Assembly: GCF_963676275.1 (NCBI RefSeq)
Contig: NZ_OY781091.1
Location: forward strand, 2,396,775 to 2,460,774
DNA length: 64,000 nucleotides
Source of the DNA: an uncultured Cohaesibacter sp.
GTDB lineage: Bacteria > Pseudomonadota > Alphaproteobacteria > Rhizobiales > Cohaesibacteraceae
Direction: 5' to 3'
Of this stretch, positions 35,124 through 43,721 are shown one piece after another (the stretch's first letter is position 1; each line of letters begins with the position of its first letter). The translations under genes were made by a program, and so were the position numbers. A model generated the notes under the pieces. The model was not told where the DNA came from and did not search any database. It saw only the letters and a list, made by a program, of their open reading frames with translations.

Positions 35124-36020
35124 ATGAAGAATTTCCGAATTGCGGCCGTCGTCGTTACATTCAATCGAATTGACAAGCTAAAAATTGTTTTAGAGAAAAT
35201 ATTGGCACAAACCCTGCCGGTCGAAACGATCGTCGTCGTCGACAATGCATCAACAGATGGCACCGACCAGTATTTGACGGAACTTTCATCGCAAAATGAA
35301 AAAGTCAAACATCTCAGACTTGAGAAGAATCTGGGAGGAGCAGGCGGCTTCAACAAGGGCATGAAACTGGCCTATGAGATCGGCAGCGACTATATCTGGA
35401 TCATGGATGACGACTGTTATGCATATGATGATGCGTTGGAACGTCTGGTCGACGGCTGGACCCATCTGTATAAGCTCTCAGGTCATATGCCCGGTTTTGC
35501 CTGTTCGCTCGTCAAGTGGCATGACACGATTTGCGAAATGAATGTTCCGGAAACCGTATGGGACTGGCCGCGCTTCTTCTCACACGAAAATCAGCCCTAT
35601 GCGCTGGTTAAGCACTGTTCCTTTGTTTCGGTTCTGGTTCATAGAAAGCGCGTCTCCGAAGTGGGGCTACCAATCGCGGATTTCTTCATCTGGTTTGATG
35701 ATGTTGAATATACAAAGCGCTTGGCAAAAAGCTATCTCGGCGTGTATGTGCTCGATAGCATGGTTCATCATGATCTAGCCGAAAATAAAGGGGTCAATTT
35801 CGGGCTCATCAATAAAAGCAATGTCTGGAAATACAAGTATGGTTCGCGCAATCAGGCTTATTACCACAAGACCCATGGCTTCTTTAATTGGCTCGAATTC
35901 CTGTATAACACGCACCGGGCCATGAAACGCGCCAAAGTTCCCAAAAGCCTTAAAGCTCAGATCTACAAGTCGATTTTTGAGGGCCTGAGAATGAAGGTCG
36001 AAATCGAGCATGTAAGTTAG
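35124..36020 (+). CDS. Glycosyltransferase family 2 (galactofuranosyl-transferase-like)
   Basis: This 298-residue GT-A enzyme opens with RIAAVVVTFNRIDKLKIVLE and VVDNASTDGTD, followed by EKNLGGAGGFNKGMKLAYE. The metal-binding acidic motif is WIMDDDCYAYDDALERL (about residues 92-108). DFFIWFDDVEYTKRLA holds the likely catalytic aspartates. GGAGGFNKG and the WFDDVEY block are typical of GlfT-like GT2 enzymes, but this is a similarity and not proof. The ATG sits within CAGGATGAAG just after the previous stop. Confidence 0.87.
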   Translation: MKNFRIAAVVVTFNRIDKLKIVLEKILAQTLPVETIVVVDNASTDGTDQYLTELSSQNEKVKHLRLEKNLGGAGGFNKGMKLAYEIGSDYIWIMDDDCYAYDDALERLVDGWTHLYKLSGHMPGFACSLVKWHDTICEMNVPETVWDWPRFFSHENQPYALVKHCSFVSVLVHRKRVSEVGLPIADFFIWFDDVEYTKRLAKSYLGVYVLDSMVHHDLAENKGVNFGLINKSNVWKYKYGSRNQAYYHKTHGFFNWLEFLYNTHRAMKRAKVPKSLKAQIYKSIFEGLRMKVEIEHVS

Positions 36021-36061
36021 ATCCAGAAAACAAGATCAAGATTTTTTTGAACGGAATATCT

Positions 36062-36820
36062 ATGTTTTACTTTCAAAGATGCAACGAGCGTCTCGGCCCT
36101 CAACAAATGAACTATAATTTTTCAATATCATTGAAAAACAAATACATTTTTTGTGAAGTCGCAAAATCTGGATGCTCAGCCGTAAAAAAAGAGCTATGGC
36201 GACAAGAGCTTATGGGCGTGCCGTTGCCAGAGCAGTTCGTAAAGGCCCACAGAAACCCGCACGCTCCGTTTGAACAGCATCTTCTCATCAAACCATTCCA
36301 GCTGGGACAGACTGGCTTCAATGATTTGGTCCGCGACCCGAGCGTCGTCAAATGGGCCGTCGTTCGAAATCCATATTCCCGCGCGCTTTCAGGCTATCTG
36401 GACAAGGTTTGCAGGAACGAACCCCAGTTCCGAAATCTCGCACCTAACATCGCAAAGCTAAGAGGAACAGAAACTGCGGAGATCGATCACGCCACGGTTA
36501 CGTTCGAAGAATATTGTACCGCGCTTTCACTATTTGAAGATCCGCGCTTTTTCGATCCCCATTGGCGTCCGCAATATTATCACATATGCGGCGATATCAT
36601 CCCTTACTCCCACATCGTCAAATTGGAGACACTTAACGATGAGCGGCAAAATCTAAGCAAGATACTTGGATTAAGGGAAATGACATTCAAGGAAGGAAGC
36701 TCTCACGCGACCGGTTCAAACAGTAAAATACACGAATATTTCAATAAAAACTGCAGACGCATAATTCACGAGGTTTACAAGAAGGATTTCGAGAAATTCA
36801 ATTATCCAACCGAGCTTTGA
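36062..36820 (+). CDS. Carbohydrate sulfotransferase (Sulfotransfer_2 family)
   Basis: This 252-residue protein has the PAPS 5'-phosphosulfate site FCEVAKSGCSAVKKELWRQE near residues 30-45 and the 3'-phosphate site VVRNPYSRALSGYLDKVCR near 100-118. FDPHWRPQYYHICGDIIPYS matches the family's middle region. The ATG at 36062 is preferred to a TTG at 36047. Together with the two glycosyltransferases it predicts a sulfated cell-surface sugar, a trait of marine bacteria. No PAPS synthesis genes are in the window. Confidence 0.85.
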   Translation: MFYFQRCNERLGPQQMNYNFSISLKNKYIFCEVAKSGCSAVKKELWRQELMGVPLPEQFVKAHRNPHAPFEQHLLIKPFQLGQTGFNDLVRDPSVVKWAVVRNPYSRALSGYLDKVCRNEPQFRNLAPNIAKLRGTETAEIDHATVTFEEYCTALSLFEDPRFFDPHWRPQYYHICGDIIPYSHIVKLETLNDERQNLSKILGLREMTFKEGSSHATGSNSKIHEYFNKNCRRIIHEVYKKDFEKFNYPTEL

Positions 36821-37183
36821 TGATCCCCTCTGTCTAAAGCGAGCGGAGGGCTCTCGCCTTACGCTTAGAATCAGCATGTATTTTATGAAAAGCGGGGTCT
36901 TTTTATAAAAGTGCAAACCGCATCACGAAGGATTGGACAGGCATTCCATGTCCAATCCCATTCCAGCCAAGCATTCATTCGCAGAGAAGGGCGTAACGTG
37001 CTTAATGCCCGTTTGGGAGCAAATTTGTCTACAAATTCGGTAATATATAGAGGCAAACAATAGCATCCCTGATGCTCCGTGGTGGGGCGGGACCTTCAAC
37101 AGGGCAGCCCTTCCATGTTGCAGAAGGCTGTGGTGCGGCATCTTCTGCACAGCCATAATTTGCTCTGTTTTTCGGCCAGATTG
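36821..37183. other. Convergent intergenic region with inverted repeats
   Basis: 363 bases without a credible gene. It contains a perfect 10-bp stem GGATTGGACA (36930-36939) with TGTCCAATCC (36949-36958). There are also two overlapping, mutually exclusive stems: TGCAGAAG/CTTCTGCA (37119-37126, 37142-37149) and GGCTGTG/CACAGCC (37126-37132, 37148-37154). None has a T-run. Confidence 0.6.
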
Positions 37184-38914
37184 TCACAGGACCTTGAGTT
37201 CAAATGCATGGCTGATAGTGTAATGCCCCGCTTCCAGCGAGAGGCTGAAGCCCGGTATTCGGGTTCGCGGTGAGGCCATGTTTGAGTTGATGCGCAAGCA
37301 GTCGAGCGGTGTTCGAGCAAGCGCATCATTGGCACGGATGATGGACCGGGCATTGGTGCCTTTTATCAAGACGGCCCTATCATCAAACTGCAAAAGTTGT
37401 GCTTCTTCATACCATTGATCGACAGCAAAGCCTGTCTCGACGATTTCAGCCGGTCGGGCCAGCTCAAAGCAATGGGTGCGGGTGAAGCATCCATCGTCAC
37501 CGGTCTGAATTAGTGTTGTTATCTCCTGAGAGCCGGACGTCCAGCGAACCTCCAGTTCCGCCTCGCGCACTTTCACGTCGAGATTGCGCTGACGCATCTG
37601 CCAGTTGGCACCGTCATCGAAACTGAAGGCGAGGATATTGTCGCCGAAAATCCCGACATGGGCATATTGCAGGCTCATTACATCGAAACCGCAGGCGGTG
37701 GAGTAGGCGAACTTATTGTATTTGTCCATCTGAAGCCATGTGTGGATCGGAGCGGCAAAATGAGCGATTACGTGGCCGCCTGTCCGTTGCAGCAGGCTAT
37801 CGGCATGGGGCATCGGATAGATCTTCTTGCGCGCGGGCAGGGGCTTCTCTTCGGCCTGCCAGAAATCGCTGTCTTCAGCCAGCGCCAGTGGCATGAAAGC
37901 CTTCATGGCCCAATAGGGCGAGGTGGGTGAATTGTAGAATTCGCAGACATGAAGGTTCGGATAGGCATAGCCCCGTGAAAGCACGCCATCTGGCCGGAAG
38001 ATGGGTCGCTGTCGCCACAGGCGCAACTGGCGTGCCCACAACCCCTTGATGACACCAATGTCCATCGGGCGCAGACCGGAAGCGGCCAGCATGCCCCAAT
38101 AGGCCGATGTGGCAAAACGATAGGTGAGAGACCGACCCTGAATCATGCTCTCGCCATTGTCGGCGAACCAGTGACAGAAAGGCTCGGCAAAGGCGGCTGC
38201 GCGCTCTTGAAACAGCGAGGCGAAGGAATCGTCCTCTCCCTTTTTCAGTCGGGCATAAAGCATGCCGTAGAAATGCATAGCGAAGCCGCCATAATGATCG
38301 ACTACACCGGTGCCGCCATCCCCATACCAGCCATCGCCGCGATACCAGTCGGCGAGCTGTTGCAGATGAGACTGTTGCAGTTTCTCGTCGATGAGATCGG
38401 CTCGCCCGACCTTTCTCAGCCCCTCCTGCACCAATACGGTAAAGAATTTCCAGTTATTGGCCGAAACCTCATGCTGCTGCAATCCGGCAAGCCAATTGGC
38501 CAGATTGTCCTTCTCCTGTTCGCTCAGCGGTGCCCAACCTTCCTCGGGCAAAAGCGCCAGCAGAAAACCGATAGCAGCCATTTCCACGGCGCGCTGATCC
38601 ATGTCGCCCACCGGCCCCCAACCATGCGGATGATCCGGGCTTGACCCTTCGGCAAGGGCTAGCCGGAACAGAGCCCAGTGATCAAAGGAGCCGCCACCAA
38701 GAGCAAGCGGCACAAGGCCCCAGAAGGGCCGGGCGACGCCTTCCAGATAACTGGCGCGCATGTCGAAATTGGCCGCGCCCTCTTCCAGATCCAGCGCTGC
38801 GCCACACCGCTTGAGGAAAGGCACCAACGGCTCGATGAGGGAACGGGCAGCCGTCTGGAAATCGGCGCGCGACCGCATGGGGTTATCGGAAAAGCCGGAA
38901 AGAAAGAGAGACAT
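37184..38914 (-). CDS. DUF2264 family protein (uronide/polysaccharide-utilisation associated)
   Basis: This 576-residue protein has a helical N-terminal half typical of DUF2264 (EGVARPFWGLVPLALGGG, SANNWKFFTVLVQEGLRKVG, DGWYGDGGTGVVDHYGGFAM) and a beta-rich C-terminal half. The helical half resembles the (alpha/alpha) barrel of glycan-degrading enzymes. No signal peptide, so it is cytoplasmic. It sits downstream of the fused TRAP transporter and across from a GH88 hydrolase, which suggests a role in breaking down the imported unsaturated glycan fragment. The enzymatic activity of DUF2264 is not established. The ribosome site before the ATG is weak. Confidence 0.8.
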   Translation of the reverse strand: MSLFLSGFSDNPMRSRADFQTAARSLIEPLVPFLKRCGAALDLEEGAANFDMRASYLEGVARPFWGLVPLALGGGSFDHWALFRLALAEGSSPDHPHGWGPVGDMDQRAVEMAAIGFLLALLPEEGWAPLSEQEKDNLANWLAGLQQHEVSANNWKFFTVLVQEGLRKVGRADLIDEKLQQSHLQQLADWYRGDGWYGDGGTGVVDHYGGFAMHFYGMLYARLKKGEDDSFASLFQERAAAFAEPFCHWFADNGESMIQGRSLTYRFATSAYWGMLAASGLRPMDIGVIKGLWARQLRLWRQRPIFRPDGVLSRGYAYPNLHVCEFYNSPTSPYWAMKAFMPLALAEDSDFWQAEEKPLPARKKIYPMPHADSLLQRTGGHVIAHFAAPIHTWLQMDKYNKFAYSTACGFDVMSLQYAHVGIFGDNILAFSFDDGANWQMRQRNLDVKVREAELEVRWTSGSQEITTLIQTGDDGCFTRTHCFELARPAEIVETGFAVDQWYEEAQLLQFDDRAVLIKGTNARSIIRANDALARTPLDCLRINSNMASPRTRIPGFSLSLEAGHYTISHAFELKVL

Positions 38915-39099
38915 GGTTTTACGCTCGCAGGAAATGAGAATTGGAAGAATAGGCTCAGGCGGCGACGGCCTCGGGGCCGAAAGGTCGGTACCTACTCCAA
39001 GGAGGAGGGAACAGGCACCAACCGGACTGTGCCGGACCTGATGCTGGTTAGGCGTCCGGACGGTGGTGCGGGGCCTTTGTCTGGTTGCTCAGCGCACCC

Positions 39100-41046
39100 C
39101 TAGACACCAAACAGTCTTGGCAGCGCCAGCGAAAGTGCCGGAACAAACGTGATCAACAGCAGGCCAGCAATCTGAACCGAGAAAATCGGCAGCAGCGGCT
39201 TGATGACCTTTGTGATCTTCTCTCCCGATATGCTGCAGGAGACGAACAGCACCGTTCCGACCGGTGGCGTGACGACGCCCATCGACAGGTTATAGACCAT
39301 GATCACCCCAAAATGGACCGGATCGACGCCAAGCGCTGTGACCACCGGATAGAAAATCGGGGTGAAGATCAACTGGGCCGGAGCCATGTCCATGAACACC
39401 CCGACAATCAGCAGCGAGACGTTGATCAGCAGCAGGATGACATATTTGTTGTCGCTGAGACCGGTCAGCATTTCCCCGATGGTATCGGGAATGGAGGCAA
39501 AGGTCATGCTCCAGCTCATCAGGTTGGAACAGGCGATGAGGAACAGGATGATGCCTGTGGCAGAGGCTGTGTTGAGCAGCACCCGATAGAGGCTATTGGG
39601 CGTTAGCTTACGATAGACCAGCGCCAGAATGACCGAATAGAGCACCGCGATACCGGAGCCTTCGGTTGCCGTGAAGATGCCGAAGATGATACCGCCGATC
39701 ACCACCACCACCAGCATCAGGCTGGGGGCGGCACGCAGGAAAGTAGCCATCATCTCGCTCATACGGAACGGGCTCTTGTCGACGGCATAATTGCGACGGC
39801 GGGCATAGACATAGGCGACCACCATCACGCTGAGACCCATGATAATGCCCGGCACGTAACCGGCAAGGAACAGGGCGACGATGGAGGCGCTGCCGCCGGT
39901 GATCAGCGAATAGACGATCAGCGCACCGGACGGCGGGATCAGCATGCCGCAGGGAGCAGACGCCGCATTGACCGCCGTGGTGATTGACATGTCATATTTT
40001 TCTTCACGGGCAATCGGGGAGACGATACCGCCGATGGCAGTGGCGGCCGCAATGCCCGACCCGGACAGGGAGCCGAACAGCATGTTGGCAAGCGTGTTGG
40101 TCTGCCACAGGCTGCCGGGAATGCGCCGCCCGATCAGCATGGCAAAATCGATGAGCCGCCGGGCGATGCCAGCCTCGTTCATGATGTTACCCGCCAGCAC
40201 GAAGAAGGGCAGGGCCAGAAAGCCGAAACTGTCTAGCCCACTGAACAGCTTCTCGCCGGTGGTCGAAAAAAGCGAGCCCATGTCGATTTGCAGGCTCAGC
40301 GTCAGGATGCCCGAGAAGGCAAGCCCGATGGCAACCGGAGCACCGAGAATGAGCAGCAGGAACAGGGTTCCGAACAGCACCAGCGTAGAGAATAGCTCCA
40401 GATGGTCATTGACCCAGCTCATATAGAGATCGCTGCCGCGGAACAACTCGACCCCATAGATGGCAAGGGCCAGCAACAGCGCGATGACCAGCGCGTCGAG
40501 ATAATGATGTGCGCGGTTACCGATGATCCCGGCCAGCACAACAATCTGCGACAGGCAAATGAGGATACCGGCGAAGAACAGCACGCTCTGCAGCGAACCG
40601 ATGGAGAGATGCAGCATCGGCGTCGTTGTGGCGGCATTGGCATACATGGAATTGTAGCCACCCCAGGCCAGCAGCGCACCGAACAGCAGGCTTAGCAGGG
40701 CGTTGAAAAGCTTCAGTCGGCTCGCATTGCGCTCCTCAAGGGCATCCACCAGCAGCGGCAGATTGAGATGCTGGTTGAGCATGAAGCAATAGGCCGAGCC
40801 AACCACCCCGAGCCAGATCAGCGAGTAGCGCAGCAGCTCTTCGGACAGGCTGCTGGGCGCATTGAAGAAATAGCGTGCGATCACCTGATAGGAGATAAGA
40901 ATAGCCATGATACCCAGCAGGATGGCCAGAAAGAAGCCAACTCCCTTGACGAGGGCCCGGTAGCCCTGTTGGGCCGGATGGATGGAAGAGGGGCTCGAAG
41001 CGGCGGCTTCGGCCTTGCCGCTGTTCGACTGCCTGTTCGTTTGCAT
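39100..41046 (-). CDS. TRAP transporter fused small-large permease (DctQ-DctM)
   Basis: This 648-residue protein joins both TRAP membrane subunits. Residues about 35-215 are DctQ-like (LSEELLRYSLIWLGVVGSAY) and residues about 225-648 are DctM-like (LGAPVAIGLAFSGILTL, LFGSLSGSGIAAATAIGGIV, ASAPCGMLIPPSGALIVYSL, GVFMDMAPAQLIFTPIFYPV). The ATG at 41046 follows CAGGAAAATTCAC and is preferred to the open frame above it. The fused form is typical of sialic-acid and some uronate TRAP systems. It pairs with the binding protein just upstream. Confidence 0.95.
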   Translation of the reverse strand: MQTNRQSNSGKAEAAASSPSSIHPAQQGYRALVKGVGFFLAILLGIMAILISYQVIARYFFNAPSSLSEELLRYSLIWLGVVGSAYCFMLNQHLNLPLLVDALEERNASRLKLFNALLSLLFGALLAWGGYNSMYANAATTTPMLHLSIGSLQSVLFFAGILICLSQIVVLAGIIGNRAHHYLDALVIALLLALAIYGVELFRGSDLYMSWVNDHLELFSTLVLFGTLFLLLILGAPVAIGLAFSGILTLSLQIDMGSLFSTTGEKLFSGLDSFGFLALPFFVLAGNIMNEAGIARRLIDFAMLIGRRIPGSLWQTNTLANMLFGSLSGSGIAAATAIGGIVSPIAREEKYDMSITTAVNAASAPCGMLIPPSGALIVYSLITGGSASIVALFLAGYVPGIIMGLSVMVVAYVYARRRNYAVDKSPFRMSEMMATFLRAAPSLMLVVVVIGGIIFGIFTATEGSGIAVLYSVILALVYRKLTPNSLYRVLLNTASATGIILFLIACSNLMSWSMTFASIPDTIGEMLTGLSDNKYVILLLINVSLLIVGVFMDMAPAQLIFTPIFYPVVTALGVDPVHFGVIMVYNLSMGVVTPPVGTVLFVSCSISGEKITKVIKPLLPIFSVQIAGLLLITFVPALSLALPRLFGV

Positions 41047-41112
41047 GTGAATTTTCCTGCACAAGCAGGGACGGTTCCCATACCCTGCTCTGACCCGCAT
41101 TGGACAGTACGA

Positions 41113-41138
41113 TCGCCTCGGGCAACAGCCAGAGGCGA
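41113..41138 (-). other. Intercistronic hairpin after the second TRAP binding-protein gene
   Basis: TCGCCTC at 41113-41119 pairs with GAGGCGA at 41132-41138 (12-base loop). No T-run on the - strand. It lies between the binding protein and the fused permease. Confidence 0.65.
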
Positions 41139-41151
41139 CCGGATGGAGAGA

Positions 41152-42153
41152 CTATTCGAAGGTGCGGCCTTCGATCGAGAAGATCGCCGTCAGCAGGGCG
41201 GCCTTCGCAGGGTCTTTCATGGCTTCCTTGTACATCGGCTCGACGGACTTCATCAGCGGAGCCTTGTCTACGTCGACCACCTGTACGCCGAGATTGTCAA
41301 CGGCCTTTTGCAGATCGCGCGCTTCGCTCTCGTCAGCCCAGGCAACGGACTTTTCGGAGATTTCGGCAAACACGTCGTTGACGATCCTGAGATCTTCCGG
41401 AGAAACGGTTTCCTGGAATTTCAGGCTGGTGAGCACGAAGTCAGTGAGGCGGGTCTGCTCGGTCTTGAGCGCATATTTGGCCACTTCGCCGAACTTGGCC
41501 GACCACAGACCGGCGAGGCCACCTTCCGCCCCGTCAACAACACCCTGCTGCATGGCAGAATAAAGCTCGCCGAAGGAAATGGGTGTCGGAACCGCGCCGA
41601 AATTCTTCAGCATCTCGATATAGGTCTCGCTGCTCATGGTGCGCAGCTTCTTGCCCTTGATGTCATCGACGGAAGCAATCGGCTTGGTCATGTAGAGCGA
41701 ACGGAAGCCACTGGACATGTAGCCGAGCGGGGCGAAGTTGTGCTTGGCGGCTTCGTCAAACAGGGCCTTGCGCACACCGGCATCGGCCATCACGCTGGCA
41801 TATTCCTCGGAAGTGCGGAAGACATAGGGCAGATTGACCACGCCATAGGCCGGAATGACATTTTCCAGAGCGGCACTGTTGACCAGCCCCAGATCGACCA
41901 CGCCTTTCTGGATCTGCTGGAAATAGTCCATCTGATCGCCCAGAACGCTGTTACCGAAGACCTTGATTTTCACGCGGCCATCGGTCTTTTCCTCCACCGT
42001 TTTGGCGAAGTCTGCAATCATCTCACCGGCGGTGCTTTTTTCCTGCACGTTGGTGGCCATCTTGAAGGTCTTGGCATGGGCAGCACCGGTGGCTCCGGTG
42101 GACATCACGGCCAGCACACAGGCTAGGCCCAGAATTTTTCGCGAAAGTTTCAT
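41152..42153 (-). CDS. TRAP transporter periplasmic binding protein (DctP family) of the uronide module
   Basis: This 333-residue protein has a signal peptide (MKLSRKILGLACVLAVMSTG, cleavage near AHAKTF). The substrate-binding arginine is expected in IKGKKLRTMSSETY (about 165). FGELYSAMQQGVVDGAEGGL is the conserved hinge segment. The ATG at 42153 follows GGAAGGAAAC. Gene context (GH88, DUF2264) suggests it takes up an unsaturated uronate disaccharide or uronate, unusual for a TRAP system, which mostly carry single small acids. Confidence 0.93.
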   Translation of the reverse strand: MKLSRKILGLACVLAVMSTGATGAAHAKTFKMATNVQEKSTAGEMIADFAKTVEEKTDGRVKIKVFGNSVLGDQMDYFQQIQKGVVDLGLVNSAALENVIPAYGVVNLPYVFRTSEEYASVMADAGVRKALFDEAAKHNFAPLGYMSSGFRSLYMTKPIASVDDIKGKKLRTMSSETYIEMLKNFGAVPTPISFGELYSAMQQGVVDGAEGGLAGLWSAKFGEVAKYALKTEQTRLTDFVLTSLKFQETVSPEDLRIVNDVFAEISEKSVAWADESEARDLQKAVDNLGVQVVDVDKAPLMKSVEPMYKEAMKDPAKAALLTAIFSIEGRTFE

Positions 42154-42459
42154 TGTTTCCTTCCCTGATTCTCTACAACTCCCAGGCGGCGGACTGTGTT
42201 TTCTGGCTGCTCCCCCCTGTACCACTGGCGCGAAAGTCCTCCTCGCAATTCCAGAAGAATCCTATGGATATCTCTAAGAGGATGGAGCGGTTTTGTCCAC
42301 CACATCTGCCCCCGAGCCCGTAAATGGATATACAGGAGCCCCGGCAGATGCCCCATAGGCTACGCTTGTCTCGCCCGAAACGTCAACTTAAATTTTATAT
42401 ATTGACGAAATTTTCTTTTTTTACGAAAATACTGTTCAGACAATTTGGAGGTTCTAACT
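42154..42459. promoter_or_regulatory. Divergent control region of the TRAP and GH88 operons, with LacI-type operator
   Basis: The 306 bases carry CGAAATTTTC at 42406-42415, overlapping a TTGACG box at 42402-42407, followed by TACGAAAAT at 42422-42430. The same sequences recur in front of the LacI gene at 43674-43686. A repressor here could control both directions. Confidence 0.6.
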
Positions 42460-43644
42460 ATGAATGATGTTGCGGATAGCTATTTCGCACAGGAACAACA
42501 TGTGCCGCGTGAGGAAAAGCTCGAACAGGTGCTTTTGCGCTGTGTGGACCGTCTGCGTCAGCAGATGCCGATCCACGGCCTGCGCAATCCCAAGATCGGG
42601 ACAGCAGACAACCGCTGGATCTATTGCGACGGGCCGGACTGGGTGATGAGCTTCCTGTCGGGACAATATTGGCTGGCCTACCAACTGACGGGGGATGCTG
42701 CCTTCCGCAATGCGGTGCAGGCAAGGCGCCCCGACTTCCAAACGGTTCTGGAGCATTACCGCTATCGCGACCATGATCTGGGCTTCCAGTTCTCGTTGCA
42801 TTCCGTTGCCGACTGGCAGTTGACCGGAGACCGCGAGGCGCGTGAGATGGGGTTGAAGGCCGCTTTTGCCCTGCTTAACCGCTTCCGCCCGGAAGGCAAC
42901 TATATTCAGGCCTGGTCTCCCACCGGTCCCCATGACCGCGCCAAGGCCGCCTTTGCCAACGGTCGCATGATCGCCGACACCATGCAGAATCTGGGCCTTC
43001 TCTATTGGGCCACGCGCGAAACCGGTATCCATGAATATCACGAGGTGGCCGAGGCACATGCAATCACCTGCGCCAACACGCTGGTGCGCTCCGATGACAC
43101 GTCCTTCCACACCTTCCTGTTCGATCCAGCCTCGGGTGAGCCCCTGCGTGGAGAGACCCATCAGGGCTATTCGGACCAGTCCTGCTGGGCGCGCGGACAG
43201 GCATGGCTGATGCATGGTTTTACCCAATGCTATGTCAACAGCGGCAACCGCGCCCATCTCGACGTCGCCCGGCGCCTCTGCGCCAAGGCCGAAGCCCTGA
43301 TCGGCGATGCCACCCTGCCGGTATGGGATTTCAACCTGCCAGACACGGCCGAGCCCTATATCGACAGCTCCGCCGCCGCGGTGATGGCCTCGGGCCTTCT
43401 GTTGCTGTCTCGTCAGGATATCGACCCGCAAGAGGCTGAGCGCTGGCACGGCTTTGCTATCCGTTTGCTGAACGGGCTGGTTGATCAATGCGATTTGACC
43501 CGCGACCCGCAAGCACAGGGGCTTCTGGCCCACGGTGCAGCCCACGTTCCCGCTGGTCGTTGTGACGCCATGCTGCCCTATGGCGACTATTATTTCTTGG
43601 AGGCGCTGATGCGGGTGCAGGGGCACGAAAGATTTTTCTGGTAA
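42460..43644 (+). CDS. Unsaturated glucuronyl hydrolase (GH88)
   Basis: This 394-residue (alpha/alpha)6-barrel enzyme removes the 4,5-unsaturated uronic acid left by polysaccharide lyases, using water addition to the double bond. Two catalytic-type aspartates are visible, D106 in RYRDHDLGFQFSLHS and D173 in GRMIADTMQNLGLLYWA. QSCWARGQAWLMHG is another family landmark. No signal peptide, so it acts in the cytoplasm on imported fragments. The ATG at 42460 follows TTTGGAGG. The substrates of the family include chondroitin/heparin-type, gellan, ulvan and xanthan fragments; which one is not decidable. Confidence 0.92.
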   Translation: MNDVADSYFAQEQHVPREEKLEQVLLRCVDRLRQQMPIHGLRNPKIGTADNRWIYCDGPDWVMSFLSGQYWLAYQLTGDAAFRNAVQARRPDFQTVLEHYRYRDHDLGFQFSLHSVADWQLTGDREAREMGLKAAFALLNRFRPEGNYIQAWSPTGPHDRAKAAFANGRMIADTMQNLGLLYWATRETGIHEYHEVAEAHAITCANTLVRSDDTSFHTFLFDPASGEPLRGETHQGYSDQSCWARGQAWLMHGFTQCYVNSGNRAHLDVARRLCAKAEALIGDATLPVWDFNLPDTAEPYIDSSAAAVMASGLLLLSRQDIDPQEAERWHGFAIRLLNGLVDQCDLTRDPQAQGLLAHGAAHVPAGRCDAMLPYGDYYFLEALMRVQGHERFFW

Positions 43645-43673
43645 TTGCCGTTGGGTCTTTCTATAACGATTGG

Positions 43674-43686
43674 CGAAATTTTCGTA
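43674..43686 (+). promoter_or_regulatory. Candidate autoregulatory LacI operator
   Basis: CGAAATTTTCGTA at 43674-43686 contains a palindrome CGAAA-T-TTTCG and repeats the element at 42406-42415. It lies 36 bases before the LacI start. Confidence 0.6.
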
Positions 43687-43721
43687 TAGTTTCGCAAGCC
43701 ATTGCATAGAGGATCGGTCGA

